NCBI GenBank assembly: GCA_963816065.1
Contig: CAWFJG010000030.1
Coordinates: 1-64,000 of the forward strand
Direction of reading: 5' to 3'
Length of the DNA: 64,000 nt
Origin: Roseiarcus sp963816065
Lineage (GTDB): Bacteria > Pseudomonadota > Alphaproteobacteria > Rhizobiales > Beijerinckiaceae
The notes beneath the pieces were generated by a model. It saw nothing but the letters and a program-made list of their open reading frames with translations. It ran no database searches and had not been told where the DNA came from. The position numbers and the translations under genes are program-made. Below are positions 8,752 to 18,516 of this stretch, one piece after another (the stretch's first letter is position 1; each line of letters begins with the position of its first letter).

Positions 8752-9270
8752 CCGCGGCTTGCCTCCTGCGCCTCGCGCCCGCTTGGAGTTCCGCCGCAAT
8801 GGAAACACAAAATTAACCAACTTGCCAGCCGCCTGATCGTCGGGGGTCGGCGCCTGGCGCCGTCATCCCGGCAGTGCGGCGCCGAGTTCGCGTTCGACTC
8901 TCACCGCGAAGGGCGCCAAGGACACGAACAACGACAGGCGCTCGGCGCGTGTTCGTGGGTCTTCTTGATCTTTGTGTTGAACTGTTCGTTGCCCAGCGTG
9001 GCCACGTTACAACCCCAGCGCGCTCCGTTCCGCGCGCCATTTCATCTGCCTGTTATCCGCCTGTTTCGAGCCTGTTCAGTGCCTGTTAACGCCCTGTTCC
9101 GAGCCTGTTCGAGTCGCCCGTTTCGCTGCCGCAACCGATGAGGTTGTATTGCCGTTAACGCCATGATATAGCGAGAATTTTTGCGAATGGAGCGCCGGCC
9201 CTGGAAAAATAAGCCGCCTGCTAGCAGGCAAGCCGGATCGGGCCGGTCGGGGCAATAAACCCCGGGCGCG
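8752..9270. other. Intergenic region holding repeat array copy A
   Basis: No protein-coding signal. The right half holds the 11-bp-spaced repeat array and palindrome annotated separately at 9049-9230. Confidence 0.5.
9049..9230. repeat. Iteron-like array A: six CCTGTT repeats at exact 11-bp spacing plus distal palindrome
   Basis: CCTGTT begins at 9049, 9060, 9071, 9082, 9093 and 9104, a perfect 11-bp period. About 25 bases on comes a small dyad GCAACC-gatga-GGTTG, then CCATGATAT, and at 9217-9228 the perfect palindrome CCTGCTAGCAGG. The same sequence of landmarks in the same order is found at 54295-54470. The helical phasing suggests cooperative protein binding on one face of the DNA. No replication gene is next to it, so I do not call it an origin. 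Confidence 0.75.
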
Positions 9271-9351
9271 CTATCCCCTCTTGCGCAGGCGCGCCGAGAT
9301 GATGGCGGCGATCAGCCCGATCATCGGCGCAAAGTCGGCGAGCGAGAACAT
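9271..9351 (-). CDS. Possible 26-residue single-helix membrane peptide
   Basis: Short frame MFSLADFAPMIGLIAAIISA followed by RLRKRG, ending in TAG at 9271. One hydrophobic helix with a basic C-terminal tail. It overlaps the end of the hypothetical gene at 9321-9842 in another frame, so it could instead be that protein's true C-terminus after a frameshift. Low certainty as a separate gene. Confidence 0.3.
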   Translation of the reverse strand: MFSLADFAPMIGLIAAIISARLRKRG

Positions 9352-9842
9352 GAGCGGCGCCGGGCGCCGATCGCCGGCCCCTTTTGCGCCTGTTGCACGA
9401 CGGTGTGGAAAAACGCGTGGTCGACCTTGTCGCCGAACTTGGTCAGGTCCTCGAACAGGCTTTCCCAGTCGGCGGGCTTCATCAGGCCGACGTCGCCGCA
9501 GAAGTTCAGGAGATCGCGCAGGATCGCCGCCGCCTCGTCGACCAGGGCCTGCGTGACCGCCTCCCGGTCGTCGATCGACTGACGCGCGCTGTAGCGCAGG
9601 TCTCGCGGGACGTTCCAGAGCTGGGTTCGCTGATGCCCGAGCGAGTGGAGCCGGCTCGACAGATCGCGCTGAACCCGCCGCAGGTCGGCTTCGTATTTCT
9701 CGAGGCGGCGCCAGAATTCCGCCAGCTGCGGATCGCCCGGCCGCTTGCTCTTGGAGGCGACGAGGGCTTTGGCCTGTTCGCTCCGAATCTCCGCGCGGAT
9801 GCGCTGAAGCGTCAACCGGACGCCAGCGAGTGGGATGCTCAT
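9321..9842 (-). CDS. Hypothetical coiled-coil-like soluble protein
   Basis: About 173 residues from ATG 9842, which has GAGGA just upstream. The protein is rich in charged helices (LQRIRAEIRSEQAKAL, FWRRLEKYEADLRRVQRDL) with a later DWESLFEDLTKFGDKVDHAFF segment. No signal peptide and no motif I recognise. The final 25 residues are Arg/Ser-rich and look out of frame; a small shift would join the protein to the hydrophobic peptide at 9271-9351. Transcribed alone. Confidence 0.5.
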   Translation of the reverse strand: MSIPLAGVRLTLQRIRAEIRSEQAKALVASKSKRPGDPQLAEFWRRLEKYEADLRRVQRDLSSRLHSLGHQRTQLWNVPRDLRYSARQSIDDREAVTQALVDEAAAILRDLLNFCGDVGLMKPADWESLFEDLTKFGDKVDHAFFHTVVQQAQKGPAIGARRRSCSRSPTLRR

Positions 9843-10114
9843 GGGATCGTCCTCCCTTTGCCAGGCGCCGCGCGACGATCGCCGAAAGGTTCCTTCCGGT
9901 CGCCGGCGACGCAATCGAAAGACGAAATGCGCGGGCGGCCCGACCGCCGTATCCGAACCCGCGTTCGCCTCTCGACCTTCAAGGGTTTATCCAAATGCCC
10001 CGACGCCCGCCGTGACGTCGCTCACACGCGCGGCGATCCCCGGCGTCTTACGCACGAGCGGCGAGGCGTGCGAGAGCGACCGCCCCGTTTTCGACGGTTG
10101 AACGGCGTTGGGCC

Positions 10115-11239
10115 TCAGTCCAGCGTTTCGCGATAGACCGCCGTCGCAAAGGCGACGACCACCACGGCAAACAACGCCATCGGCCAGATCTCCGGGGCGA
10201 TCTCGGACCACCCGACCCCTTTGAGCAACATTCCGCGCACGATCCGCATGGCGTGCGTGGTGGGGAAGATGTTGCCGAGCCATTGCGCCCAGACCGGCAT
10301 GCCGCGGAACGGAAACATGAACCCCGACAGCATGAAGGACGGCATCAGGGTGAACTGGGCGAGCTGGACCGCCTGCATCTGGTTCGCCGAAACGGTCGAG
10401 AAGGTGACGCCGAGCGCGAGATTGCTGGCGATGAAGACGCCGAGAGCGGCGAGCAGCAACGGCACCGAGCCGCGGATCGGCAGGGCGAAAAAGATCGACG
10501 CCGCCACCAGGATCAGGATGACCTGGATGTAGCCGATCACGACATAGGGCGCGATCTTGGCGATCATCACCTCGATCGGCCTGACCGGCATCGCCAGCAG
10601 GTTCTCCATCGTGCCGCGCTCGCGCTCCTTGGTGATCGCCATGGTGGTGACGAACAGGGTCGAGAACATCAGCACGATGCAGACGAGGCCCGGCACGACA
10701 TTGAGCACGGTCAGCTGCTCGGGATTGTAGCGGGCGTGCACCACGAACTGGAACGGCGGCGCCTGCGGCGCCATCTGGCGGATCGGCGGCAGGTCGCGGT
10801 TGAGGTCGGCGACGACCTGGCCGAGCGTCCCGACCGCGTTGCCGATCGCGGTCGGATCGGTTGCGTCGGCGTCGATCAGCACGCCGGGCTGCTCGCCGCG
10901 GTCGACGGCGCGGTCGAAGTCGGGCGGCATCTGGATGACGAACATCAGTTCGCCGCGCGCCAGCCCGGCCTCGGCCTCGGCCTCGCTGCGCAGGACGCGG
11001 ATGTCGTAGTAGCCCGAATGGGTCAGGGCGGCGGCGATGGTGCGCGCGTATTTCGAATCCTCGATCGACAGCAGCCCCGCCGGCAGGTGCTTCGGGTCCG
11101 AATTGATCGCGTAGCCGAACAGAAAGAGCTGCATGATCGGGATCATGATGATGATCCGGAGCGTCAGCCGGTCGCGCAGGATCTGGATCGATTCCTTGCG
11201 CAGGAGCGCGTTGAGGCGCGCAAACGAGAAGGCGCTCAT
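10115..11239 (-). CDS. ABC-2 type export permease (YhhJ/YbhS-like)
   Basis: 374 residues, last gene of a three-gene export operon. A cytoplasmic N-terminus (RLNALLRKESIQILRDR) leads to TM1 (IIMIPIMQLFLFGYAI), a large periplasmic domain, then five clustered C-terminal helices with the ABC-2 signature region KERERGTMENLLAMPVRP and SANQMQAVQLAQF. Such permeases pair with an ATPase and an HlyD-type periplasmic protein to export drugs or other small molecules. The ATG overlaps the stop of the ATPase gene (ATGA). Intact frame. Confidence 0.85.
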   Translation of the reverse strand: MSAFSFARLNALLRKESIQILRDRLTLRIIIMIPIMQLFLFGYAINSDPKHLPAGLLSIEDSKYARTIAAALTHSGYYDIRVLRSEAEAEAGLARGELMFVIQMPPDFDRAVDRGEQPGVLIDADATDPTAIGNAVGTLGQVVADLNRDLPPIRQMAPQAPPFQFVVHARYNPEQLTVLNVVPGLVCIVLMFSTLFVTTMAITKERERGTMENLLAMPVRPIEVMIAKIAPYVVIGYIQVILILVAASIFFALPIRGSVPLLLAALGVFIASNLALGVTFSTVSANQMQAVQLAQFTLMPSFMLSGFMFPFRGMPVWAQWLGNIFPTTHAMRIVRGMLLKGVGWSEIAPEIWPMALFAVVVVAFATAVYRETLD

Positions 11240-12151
11240 CGGGCCGCCTCCTGCACGCTCAGCATGTGGATGAACACGTCGTCGAGCCGCGGCTCGACCT
11301 CCGTCCAGACGAGGCCGCCGCCCTGGCGGTCGATCGCGCGTTTGAGCGCCTCGCGGTCGAGGCTCGCGACGCGCAGCGCTCGGCCGAACACCGCCGCCGC
11401 CTCGACGCCCGGCGTATGGCGGAGCGCGACCGCGACCCGGTCGACAGCCTCGCCTGTGCCCTCGAAGGCGGCGAGGCCGGATTGCCGAACGACCGCCGCG
11501 GCGGCGCCCTGGACCACGATGCGTCCCTCGGCGAGATAGACGATCCGCTTGCAGCGCTCGGCTTCGTCCATGTAGTGGGTCGAGACCAGCGTGGTCAGGC
11601 CCTCGACCGCCATGTCGTGGATCAGATCCCAGAATTCGCGGCGCGCCTTGGCGTCGACCCCGGCGGTCGGCTCGTCGAGCAGCAGGAGCTTTGGTTCGTG
11701 CAGGACGCAGGCGGCGAGCGCCAGCCGCTGCTTCCAGCCGCCCGAGAGCTGGCCCGGCGAGCTGGTCGCGCCGGTTCGTCAGGCCCATCCGGTCGAGGAT
11801 CGCGCGCACCGCCTGGCGCCGGTTGGGCAGCTCGTAGACGCGGGCGACGAAGTCGAGGTTCTCGTTGACCGTCAGATCCTCGTACAGGCTGAAGCGCTGC
11901 GTCATGTAGCCGACCTGGCGGCGGATCGCGTGCGGCTCGCCGAGGATGTCGTGGCCGAGGCAGGTCCCCGCGCCGTCGTCGGGCTTGAGCAAGCCGCACA
12001 GCATGCGGATGGTCGTGGTCTTGCCGCTGCCGTTGGCGCCGAGGAAGCCGCAGATCTCGCCCTCGGCGACCCTCAAGTCGAGGCCCTCGACCACCTTGAG
12101 GTCGCCGAAGCTCTTGCGCAGGCCGCGCACGTCGATGACATCGGACGTCAT
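11236..12151 (-). CDS. ABC export ATPase (YbhF-like), one frameshift
   Basis: Single nucleotide-binding domain, about 305 residues. Walker A is GANGSGKTT (residues about 38-46). Near 11753 one extra base in a GGCC run breaks the LSGG signature; restoring it gives QLSGGWKQRLALA, then Walker B LLLLDEPTAGVD and the H-loop STHYMDEAERC. A short C-terminal domain ends QEAAR. The start overlaps the HlyD stop (ATGA) and the end overlaps the permease start, so the three subunits are translationally coupled. The break hits the most conserved motif, which argues for a sequence error. Confidence 0.8.
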
Positions 12152-13143
12152 GGGGCGCCCGGGGCTGGCGCCGCCGGCGTTACGGTGACCGGCTGCCCGG
12201 GATTGAGCAGCCTTGCCTGCTCCGGCGGGGCGCGCGCCTCGGCGAGAAACACGAACTTGCCCCGCGTCGACTCGGAATAGATGAACGGCGGCGTGTATTC
12301 TGCGTGGGGCGCGATGAAAGCCACGCTTCCCACCAGGTCCGCGGGGCAATTGTCGCAGGAAAACGCGACCTTGTCGCCGACGTGCACCTTGGCGAGCTCG
12401 CGCTCGGGGATGAAGAAGCGGACGAAAATGTTTCCGGGCGGCAGCAGCGAGACGGCCGGCGCGCCGGCCGCGAGCGTTTCGCCGGGAAAGGCGATGACGT
12501 CGGCGATCAGTCCTGCCTCGGGGGCGGCGACGGACCGCTGGTCGAGCCGCCATTGGGCCTGCTTCAGCGCCGCCTCGAGCGCGTCGACCATCGCCTTTTG
12601 CGCCGCGATTTCCGTCGGCCGGCCCATCGGCGCCTGGGCGGTCGCCAGCGCCGCCGTCGCCGCGGCGACCTTCGCCTCGGCCGAGCGCAGCGCCGCGTCC
12701 TCCTGGTCGACCACCTTCTGGGTGGCGGAGCCGGATTTCAAGAGCTGGGCGCTGCGCCGCAAATCCTCCTGCGCCCGGTCGCGGGCGGCCTCGGCGTCGT
12801 GCAGGTTGGCGTGCGCCTGATCGATCTCGCTCGCCTTCGCCGGCGACTGCAGGTTGTCGAGCTGTCCCAGCGCCTGCTGCAACATGCGGCGCGCCTGATC
12901 GACCGCGGCGCGGTCGTTGGCGTCGTCCTGCTCGAACAGGGGCTGCCCCTTGGCGACGCGGTCGCCCCGCGCGACCCGAACGGCGGTGAGCAGGCCCGGC
13001 TGCGTCGGGCCGATCTTGACGAAATCGGCCTCCGCATAGCCCTGCCAGGCGATCGGCGCCGGCGGCTTCGGCCGGAACAGGACCCACGCCGCGCCGAGGA
13101 CAAGGACGCCCAGAACCGCAAGGACCAACAGACGTCGAGTCAA
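12148..13143 (-). CDS. HlyD/YbhG-type periplasmic adaptor
   Basis: 331 residues, first gene of the export operon. One N-terminal helix (RRLLVLAVLGVLVLGAAWVLF) anchors it in the inner membrane. Then comes the split lipoyl domain (VKIGPTQPGLLTAVRVARGD), a long coiled-coil hairpin (about residues 75-200) and a beta-barrel region with FVRFFIPERELAKVHVGDKV. A cysteine pair CDNC sits near residue 257. It should link the downstream ABC-2 permease to an outer-membrane channel not encoded here. ATG 13143; the stop overlaps the ATPase start. Confidence 0.85.
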   Translation of the reverse strand: MTRRLLVLAVLGVLVLGAAWVLFRPKPPAPIAWQGYAEADFVKIGPTQPGLLTAVRVARGDRVAKGQPLFEQDDANDRAAVDQARRMLQQALGQLDNLQSPAKASEIDQAHANLHDAEAARDRAQEDLRRSAQLLKSGSATQKVVDQEDAALRSAEAKVAAATAALATAQAPMGRPTEIAAQKAMVDALEAALKQAQWRLDQRSVAAPEAGLIADVIAFPGETLAAGAPAVSLLPPGNIFVRFFIPERELAKVHVGDKVAFSCDNCPADLVGSVAFIAPHAEYTPPFIYSESTRGKFVFLAEARAPPEQARLLNPGQPVTVTPAAPAPGAP

Positions 13144-13306
13144 AACGCGCGCTCAGTTCGGCCCCAATGCCGTTCGGGGCCATTCTTTAGCGATATTCAG
13201 CGGGAAACGACATTGCGGCGCAAGGCCGCGGCCGAACTTCGCTGAGCGGCCGCGGTTGAACCTTGTTTCGCGGGAGCGATCGACGGAGCCGCGTCATGCA
13301 ATCTGC

Positions 13307-13749
13307 ATGGCGGGAAGACCGTCGCGCAGGCGATATCGGTTTGCGATGGCGGCCACTTGGATTATGCGGAGATTGCGCCCCCGCCTGCGCAGGTCGCGCC
13401 GCCGGCAGTCCCAGCCCCGCAACCCGCGCCGAGCCCCACGCTACCTGACCCCGAAATCAAGAAGTTTGTCGATTGCGTCGACGCGGCGACTGCTGTGCTG
13501 GCCGGAACGTCAAACGAGCCCGCGCAGACGATCGTGGATGCGGCCGCTGGCGAATGCGGCAAGGAACGCCTTGCGCTTGAAGACGCACTGGAACGGCATG
13601 ACGTCACGAAATCGTATGAGTTTGTCGACGGCCTCGTCAAGGATTTGCGGCCCGGTCTGTTGGCGCTCGTCCTCAATGCTCGGGCTTCGGCCGCAAGGCC
13701 TCCAGATCAGCCGGCAAAGACCGAAGCGGCGAAGGGACAACCTCTCTGA
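13307..13749 (+). CDS. Hypothetical, probably exported protein with Pro/Ala linker
   Basis: From about 13357 a clear frame gives a Pro/Ala-rich linker (PPPAQVAPPAVPAP) followed by a helical domain with two cysteines (KKFVDCVDAATAVLAG, AAAGECGKERLALEDAL) ending at 13749. The N-terminus seems to lie in another frame (RYRFAMAAT) from ATG 13307 and to join at about 13357 by a frameshift, giving a short signal-like start. I do not recognise the family. Start and joining point are uncertain. Confidence 0.4.
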
Positions 13750-13992
13750 TCGGCGGCGCGTGGTCGATGGCATCGCAGCGCGGGAGCGTAGCCCTTGGGC
13801 GGCATTTTCTCTGAAGCTCGTGAACCGGATTAGCGGATCGGTCTTTGAGGTGACGTCTTTACCTTTCTGCCGCATCCCGTCCTTTGTGCGCTTCAGCCGT
13901 TTCGCAAGCGCGTCAGCCGCCTAGCAAAAAGGGGATTGAACGAGTGTCGCCGTAATCCCGTAACCCAACCAAACCTCTGTCACTCAAATCTA

Positions 13993-14395
13993 GTGTCTCA
14001 GCCTAAGGGTGCAGTTCAGCAGTTCATCACTGTACCCCTCCTTTGAGACACGTCTAATTTGGTGACAGGGCTTGGTTCTGGTTAGTTGAGTTTCGACAGT
14101 CCCGGCGGAGTTCGGCTTCGAACTCCGCCGGGGGTTTGTATCCGATCGCCGAATGCAGGCGTTCGGTATTGTAGACGGTTTCGAGGAAGGCGCCGATCTG
14201 TCGTTTGGCGTCTTCGAGGTTGACGTAAGTTTTTCCGTTCGCCTCCTCGGTTTTCAGCGTCTTTATGAAGCTTTCCGCCTTGGCGTTGTCGTAAGGATTG
14301 CCCGGCCGGCTCATGCTGATCGCGATGCCTCGCGCCTCGACCACGACCCTCTCGGCGCGGCCATTCGGGGCGCCGTCCGACCCTCGCCGTCAATT
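13993..14395 (-). mobile_element. IS3-family remnant (transposase OrfB C-terminus and right end)
   Basis: 14054-14344 encodes the last ~96 residues of an IS3-type DDE transposase: ISMSRPGNPYDNAKAESFIK (including the final catalytic Glu) and VYNTERLHSAIGYKPPAEFE. The rest of OrfB and OrfA are missing; the element stops abruptly at about 14345-14395, where the neighbouring channel gene ends. On the other side GTGTCTCA (13993-14000) and TGAGACAC (14044-14051) form an 8-bp inverted repeat that may mark the element end. A truncated relic, probably immobile. Confidence 0.75.
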
Positions 14396-15012
14396 CAGTG
14401 CAGGTCCTCGGCGTAGACGAACTTCGGCATGTTCCAGCCGCGGGCGATGGCGAGCAGCCTGAGGACGAGGCCTGCCGCCATCGCGCCCGCGGTGACGAGG
14501 TCGTGCGGCAGGCCGGCTGAAAGTCCGCCGACATAAAGGCCGCCGGCGACGACCGACACGCTGGCGTAAAGCTCGCTGCGGAACAGCAGCGGCACGTCGT
14601 TGCACAGGACGTCGCGCAGGACGCCGCCAACGCAGCCGGTGATCATGCCCGAGACGATGACGTCGACGGTCGGCAGGCCGAGGTCGAGCGCGACATTGCA
14701 GCCGATCACGGTGAAGACGACGAGCCCGATCGCGTCGAGAACCAGAAAGACGCTGCGCAGGCGATGCATGATGCGGGCGACAGCGATCGTCATCAGCGCG
14801 GCCCCCGCCGTGATCACCAGGTATTCCGGATGGCTGACCCAGGACAGCGGGTGGTGGCCGAAGAGCACGTCGCGCACCGACCCGCCGCCGAGCGCGGTGA
14901 CGGCGCCGAGCAGGCAGACGCCGACCCAGTCCATGCTGCGCCGGCCCGCCGCGAGCGCAGCCGTCATCGCCTCGGCGACGATGGCGACGAGATAGAGCGT
15001 GTGAAGCAGCAT
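14395..15012 (-). CDS. TRIC/YadS-family cation channel-like membrane protein
   Basis: 205 residues, ATG 15012. The protein has seven hydrophobic segments arranged as two related halves, each with a Gly-rich signature: ALGGGSVRDVLFG in the first and GCVGGVLRDVLCND in the second. That internal repeat is diagnostic of the UPF0126 / trimeric intracellular cation channel family; bacterial members conduct monovalent cations. The gene ends where the IS3 remnant begins, so the insertion lies at its 3' edge. The C-terminus (KFVYAEDLH) may have been altered by the insertion. Confidence 0.85.
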   Translation of the reverse strand: MLLHTLYLVAIVAEAMTAALAAGRRSMDWVGVCLLGAVTALGGGSVRDVLFGHHPLSWVSHPEYLVITAGAALMTIAVARIMHRLRSVFLVLDAIGLVVFTVIGCNVALDLGLPTVDVIVSGMITGCVGGVLRDVLCNDVPLLFRSELYASVSVVAGGLYVGGLSAGLPHDLVTAGAMAAGLVLRLLAIARGWNMPKFVYAEDLH

Positions 15013-15944
15013 GGGACGCTCCGGGTTTGCGTGAACCGAAGCGCAAAGCCTCTCACGCCCGCCCGCGGCGGCGCAAATTTGCCGCGCGGCGGAGGTTCGG
15101 CCGATCCCACGCGGGCTTGAGTCCGGGGGCGCCTTCGTCATGTCCCACCTTTTGGCGCCGCCGCCGGCCCTGGCGTCGCCAACTTGGCCAAGCGGTTGCC
15201 GAACGAGGAGGGCAGGGCCTTCGGCGACTTTATGTTCCCGGGCAGAAAACACGACAATATCTTGCCGTACGAGCCAAAGCGTTCTATAGTCGTTCTCACC
15301 GTCCAAGCCGTAGGGAACGCCGCTCCGTGCCCGACTGTCTCCAAGCCGCTCCGCCACTCGCGCCCGCGTCCGCGCTTGCGCCGACGGAGCCGCGCGACGC
15401 GCGGCGCGGGACATTCGAGCGGCGACGCCTCGCTTGCGACGTCCTCGCGAGGCAATCGAACGGCGACCGAGTCCTTTTGATCGTTGTAGATTTGTGGAAT
15501 ATATTTCGCGACGCGACGGGTTGCATCGCGGCTCAGCAGGAGGGCGGACAGGTTGCGTCCGCCGTGTCGGCACGCGACGAGCGCCCGGAAAATCCGACGC
15601 AAAGCCTTGAAAAGGTTGAATCCACGGCCCGGAAACTGCTTCGCCCCGCGTCAACGAGGAGAAGGGACGCGTCGACGCCTGCGCCGGGGCGCGCGCCCGG
15701 AATATCGGCGCAAGGCCTTGAAAAGGTTCAATTCGCGCCCGGAGACTCCCTCGCTCCTCGTCCCGGACTTGATCCAGGAGCTGACCGTCTCTCGCAGGCG
15801 CGAGGGGACACGTCGAGGCCTCCCACCGGCGATGAGCGCCCGGAATATCGGCCGCAACGCCTTGAAAAGGTTGAATCTGCGCTCGGCGTCGGCGCGGACT
15901 GGGCGTCCAGCTGGCGTCGGCGAGGGCGAAAGGGGGTGACGCGC
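15013..15944. other. Long intergenic region with three direct repeats
   Basis: About 930 bases without a supported protein; the long open frames have strongly Arg-rich, low-complexity translations. The right half contains the repeats annotated at 15581-15876. Confidence 0.5.
15581..15876. repeat. Three direct copies of a ~43-bp intergenic repeat
   Basis: Copies begin at about 15581, 15693 and 15836. Each runs GCGCCCGGAA, a variable stretch including ATCGGC or ATCCGAC, then CGCAA(A/G/C)GCCTTGAAAAGG followed by TT(G/C)AAT. The dyad CCTTGAAAAGG lies inside. Spacing is about 112 and 143 bases, so this is not a CRISPR. Function unknown. Confidence 0.65.
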
Positions 15945-16943
15945 CTATTCGTCCGACGGGCGGGCGACCGGCTCGGGCGGCGTGGTCTCCGGCGCGAGGG
16001 CTTCGACCACCCGGTCGGACGCCGGTCGGGCGACCGGTAGGGGCGCCGCGATCGCGGCGACGGAGTCGGGGGCCGGCGTCGCCTGAGGCTGCTCGATCGG
16101 CGCCTTCGCGGCCGGTTCAGGCGCCGGCGCCGGCGTCGCGGCGACTTCCACCGCCGGCGGGGCGGGTTCGGACGGCCGCGGCGGCGCGGGGCGGGCGCTG
16201 TCCGGGCGCTGCAGGAACGCCGCCCATTGCTCCCGGCTGCCGGAAAACGCGTCTCGATCGACCTTGACCGCGATCCCGGGGATGTACGCGTCGGACTGGT
16301 ACTGCCAGAACCGCCAGTCGCGCCCGGCGTACCGAACGGAGGGATGGTATTTGGTCGAGCGCACCCAGATCGGATAGTCGGAGAAAGCGCCGTCGGCGAG
16401 GATCGCCTGGTAGAAGTCGACGGTCGTATAGATGATCGGCCGCTTGCCGTAGTGGCGTTCCATCTCGTCCAGCATCGACCTGCATGTCGGCGATGGCGCC
16501 GGCCTGGGTCAGATGGCGGTGGCAGGTCCGGGAGGTCGGGGTCGCCTCGACGTCGAGCACCGGGGGCAGCGCGTCGGCCTCGACCGGCGCGTTCTGCTCG
16601 AAGAACGCCATCTCCTCCATCGGCGGCCGGCACCAGTAGACGAAATGGTAGGCGCCGTGCGGCACGCCCGCGGCCTTCGCCCGTTGCCAGTTGGCCTGGA
16701 AGCGTTCGTCGGCGTGGTCGCCGCCCTCGGTCGCCTTGATCCAGGCGAATTTGCACCCCGCTGCCGGCGACCTTGTTCCAGTCGATGTCGCCCTGGAATT
16801 TGGAGACGTCGATGCCGTGGATCGGATAGTCGCGTCGGCTTGGGAAGTTCAGGTCGGCGACGTCGAGCGGGGCTGCCGCCTCCGCCGCAGCCCGACAGCA
16901 ACGCCGCCAGCGCCAGCGCGCCGCCCGCTAAGGCCCGCGACAT
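15945..16943 (-). CDS. GH25-family muramidase lipoprotein, three frameshifts
   Basis: ATG 16943 begins a lipoprotein signal ending in the lipobox ALLSGC. Breaks fall near 16870 (one extra base in a GGGG run), 16755 and 16480. Joining the frames gives YPIHGIDVSKFQGDIDWNKV (the GH25 start with its catalytic-site Asp), GVPHGAYHFVYWCRPP, LPPVLDVEATP (the conserved DVE) and KRPIIYTTVDFYQAIL, YPIWVRSTKYH, WRFWQYQSDAYIPGI. GH25 enzymes cleave MurNAc-GlcNAc bonds in peptidoglycan. A long Pro/Ala-rich tail follows. ATG 16964/16967 are alternatives. Confidence 0.75.
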
Positions 16944-17144
16944 AAAAATCTTGGCGTCCAGCATCATCGGCCTGTCGTCATGCTCGCTCGCGCGGCTCTC
17001 CGGTCCCGGCGGCCGGCCCCAGCGGTGCGGCAAACTAGAACAATCCGGGTAATGCTCCGTTAACGCGCATCCTGGCTGGCGCTCTTGACCTCCGGCGCTC
17101 CTCGATAGCAATGAAGCGCCTTTCCCAAAGCACGGGAATTGTCA

Positions 17145-18085
17145 ATGCGGATCGCGGGCGCGCTGGTTCGCGCTGATGCTCGGCGCCAGCGCCGCCGCGG
17201 CGGCCGAATGCGGGCCGGACAAGCTCGGCACGTCGCGCGTGGTCGCGGTCGGGACGCAGGGCGGCCTCGAGGTCGGCCTCAAGACCTATCCGCGCACGAT
17301 CCCGCTCGCCGACCACGAGGTGATCCTCACCTTCGACGACGGCCCGGACGCGCGAACACGCCCAAAATCCTGAACGCGCTCAGCCGACGAGTGCGTTCGC
17401 GCCACCTTCTTCGAGATCGGCCGCAACGCCGCATGCTCTGCCGCGAGATCGCGCGGCGCGAGGTTCTGGAGGGCCACACGGTCGCCCACCATACCTGGTC
17501 GCATCCCCAGCCGACCCTGCGTTACATGCCCGGCGGCTCGGCGGCGCCGCGCGCCGACATCCTCAAGGGCATGATCGCCGTCGAGAAGGCGGCCTATGGG
17601 CGCGACGTGTCGGGCGCGCGAGCCGAAGGACCTAGATCAAGCTCGACGCGCCGTTCTTCCGCTTTCCCGGGCTTCGCCGACACGCCGGATCTGCGACGCG
17701 TGGCTTGCCGCCAACAACGTCGGCATTTTCGGGGTCGACCTCTGGGCGTCCGACTGGATCGAGATGACGCCCGAGGAGGAATTGAAGCTGGTGATGGGCC
17801 GGCTTGACGAGGAACGGCCACAAGGGCATGCTGCTGATGCACGACAACCATCCCTGGACGGCCGCGATGGTTCCGATGCTGCTGCAGCGCCTGAAGGCTA
17901 ATGGCTACAAGATCGTTGACGTGACGGGCGGCGGTTCCAGGAGCGGTCCGACCGCCCCTGCGCCGCCGGGCTGGATCTCGGAGACCGAACGGGTGATCGG
18001 CGCGCTGAAGCCGCGACTCGAGAAGGCGTCCGGGAAGCCAGTGGCCGACGGCCCGATCCCGGTGAGACCCGCGCCCGGCGAATAG
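17145..18085 (+). CDS. Polysaccharide deacetylase (NodB domain), multiple frameshifts
   Basis: ATG 17145 starts a signal peptide (MRIAGAL, then ALMLGASAAAAA after one extra base at about 17164). Joined frames show the NodB motifs: VILTFDDGPD (metal-binding Asp pair) at about 17320-17350, HTVAHHTWSHPQP (H-x3-H) at about 17480, then PFFRFPGFADTP, NNVGIFGVDLWASDW and GMLLMHDNHPWT, ending at 18085 with a Pro-rich tail. Breaks lie near 17164, 17355-17440, 17630, 17690 and 17815. The enzyme class removes N- or O-acetyl groups from extracellular polysaccharide or peptidoglycan. Confidence 0.75.
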
Positions 18086-18213
18086 GCCGAGAACTCACGA
18101 CGTCCTCCGGCGGTCACGCAGCCCTCAATCCGACACCTTGCTGGGCGACGATCGCTCCGCGCCCGGCGGCCAAAGCCTAGGACGGCCCGCCGTGCTGCGA
18201 GAGGACGGATCCA

Positions 18214-18474
18214 ATGGCCAGACTGCCGGCGGACGAGGACTATGCGCGGGCCTTGCTGTCGATCTTTGAGGCGCGCAAGGCGAAGGCGGGTCAGTCGCTT
18301 CGTCTGAGCGAGGCGAAAGCTGACTTTTTGTGCAGGAATTTCGGCCGCATCGCCGATTTCGAGGCGGCCTTGCAATATGCAACAAGTCGGGGCTGGCTCG
18401 CCCTGGCGCTCGACATGGTCCGGCTCACCGTCCCGGGCGCCGACGAAATGCGATCGGTCGGAGGATTCCCATAA
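18214..18474 (+). CDS. Small hypothetical protein of a type common in Hyphomicrobiales
   Basis: 86 residues from ATG 18214 with GAGAGGA upstream. The opening MARLPADEDYARALLSIFE and the pattern of an RNFG-IADFEAAL middle with a GWL end resemble short hypothetical proteins I associate with this order, probably small winged-helix-like proteins. No membrane helix or signal. Isolated on the plus strand between the deacetylase and the convergent GcrA-family gene. Confidence 0.5.
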   Translation: MARLPADEDYARALLSIFEARKAKAGQSLRLSEAKADFLCRNFGRIADFEAALQYATSRGWLALALDMVRLTVPGADEMRSVGGFP

Positions 18475-18516
18475 CGCGCGCCGCCGCGGGCGTCGCCGGC
18501 AGCGATCCGGGGCAAC

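Noticed and set aside
9049..9110. Plasmid replication origin with iterons
   Set aside because: Phased repeats fit, but there is no rep or par gene near either copy and the surroundings are chromosomal, so I leave the function open.
15581..15876. CRISPR array
   Set aside because: Only three repeats, irregular 112-143-base spacing, imperfect units and no cas genes.
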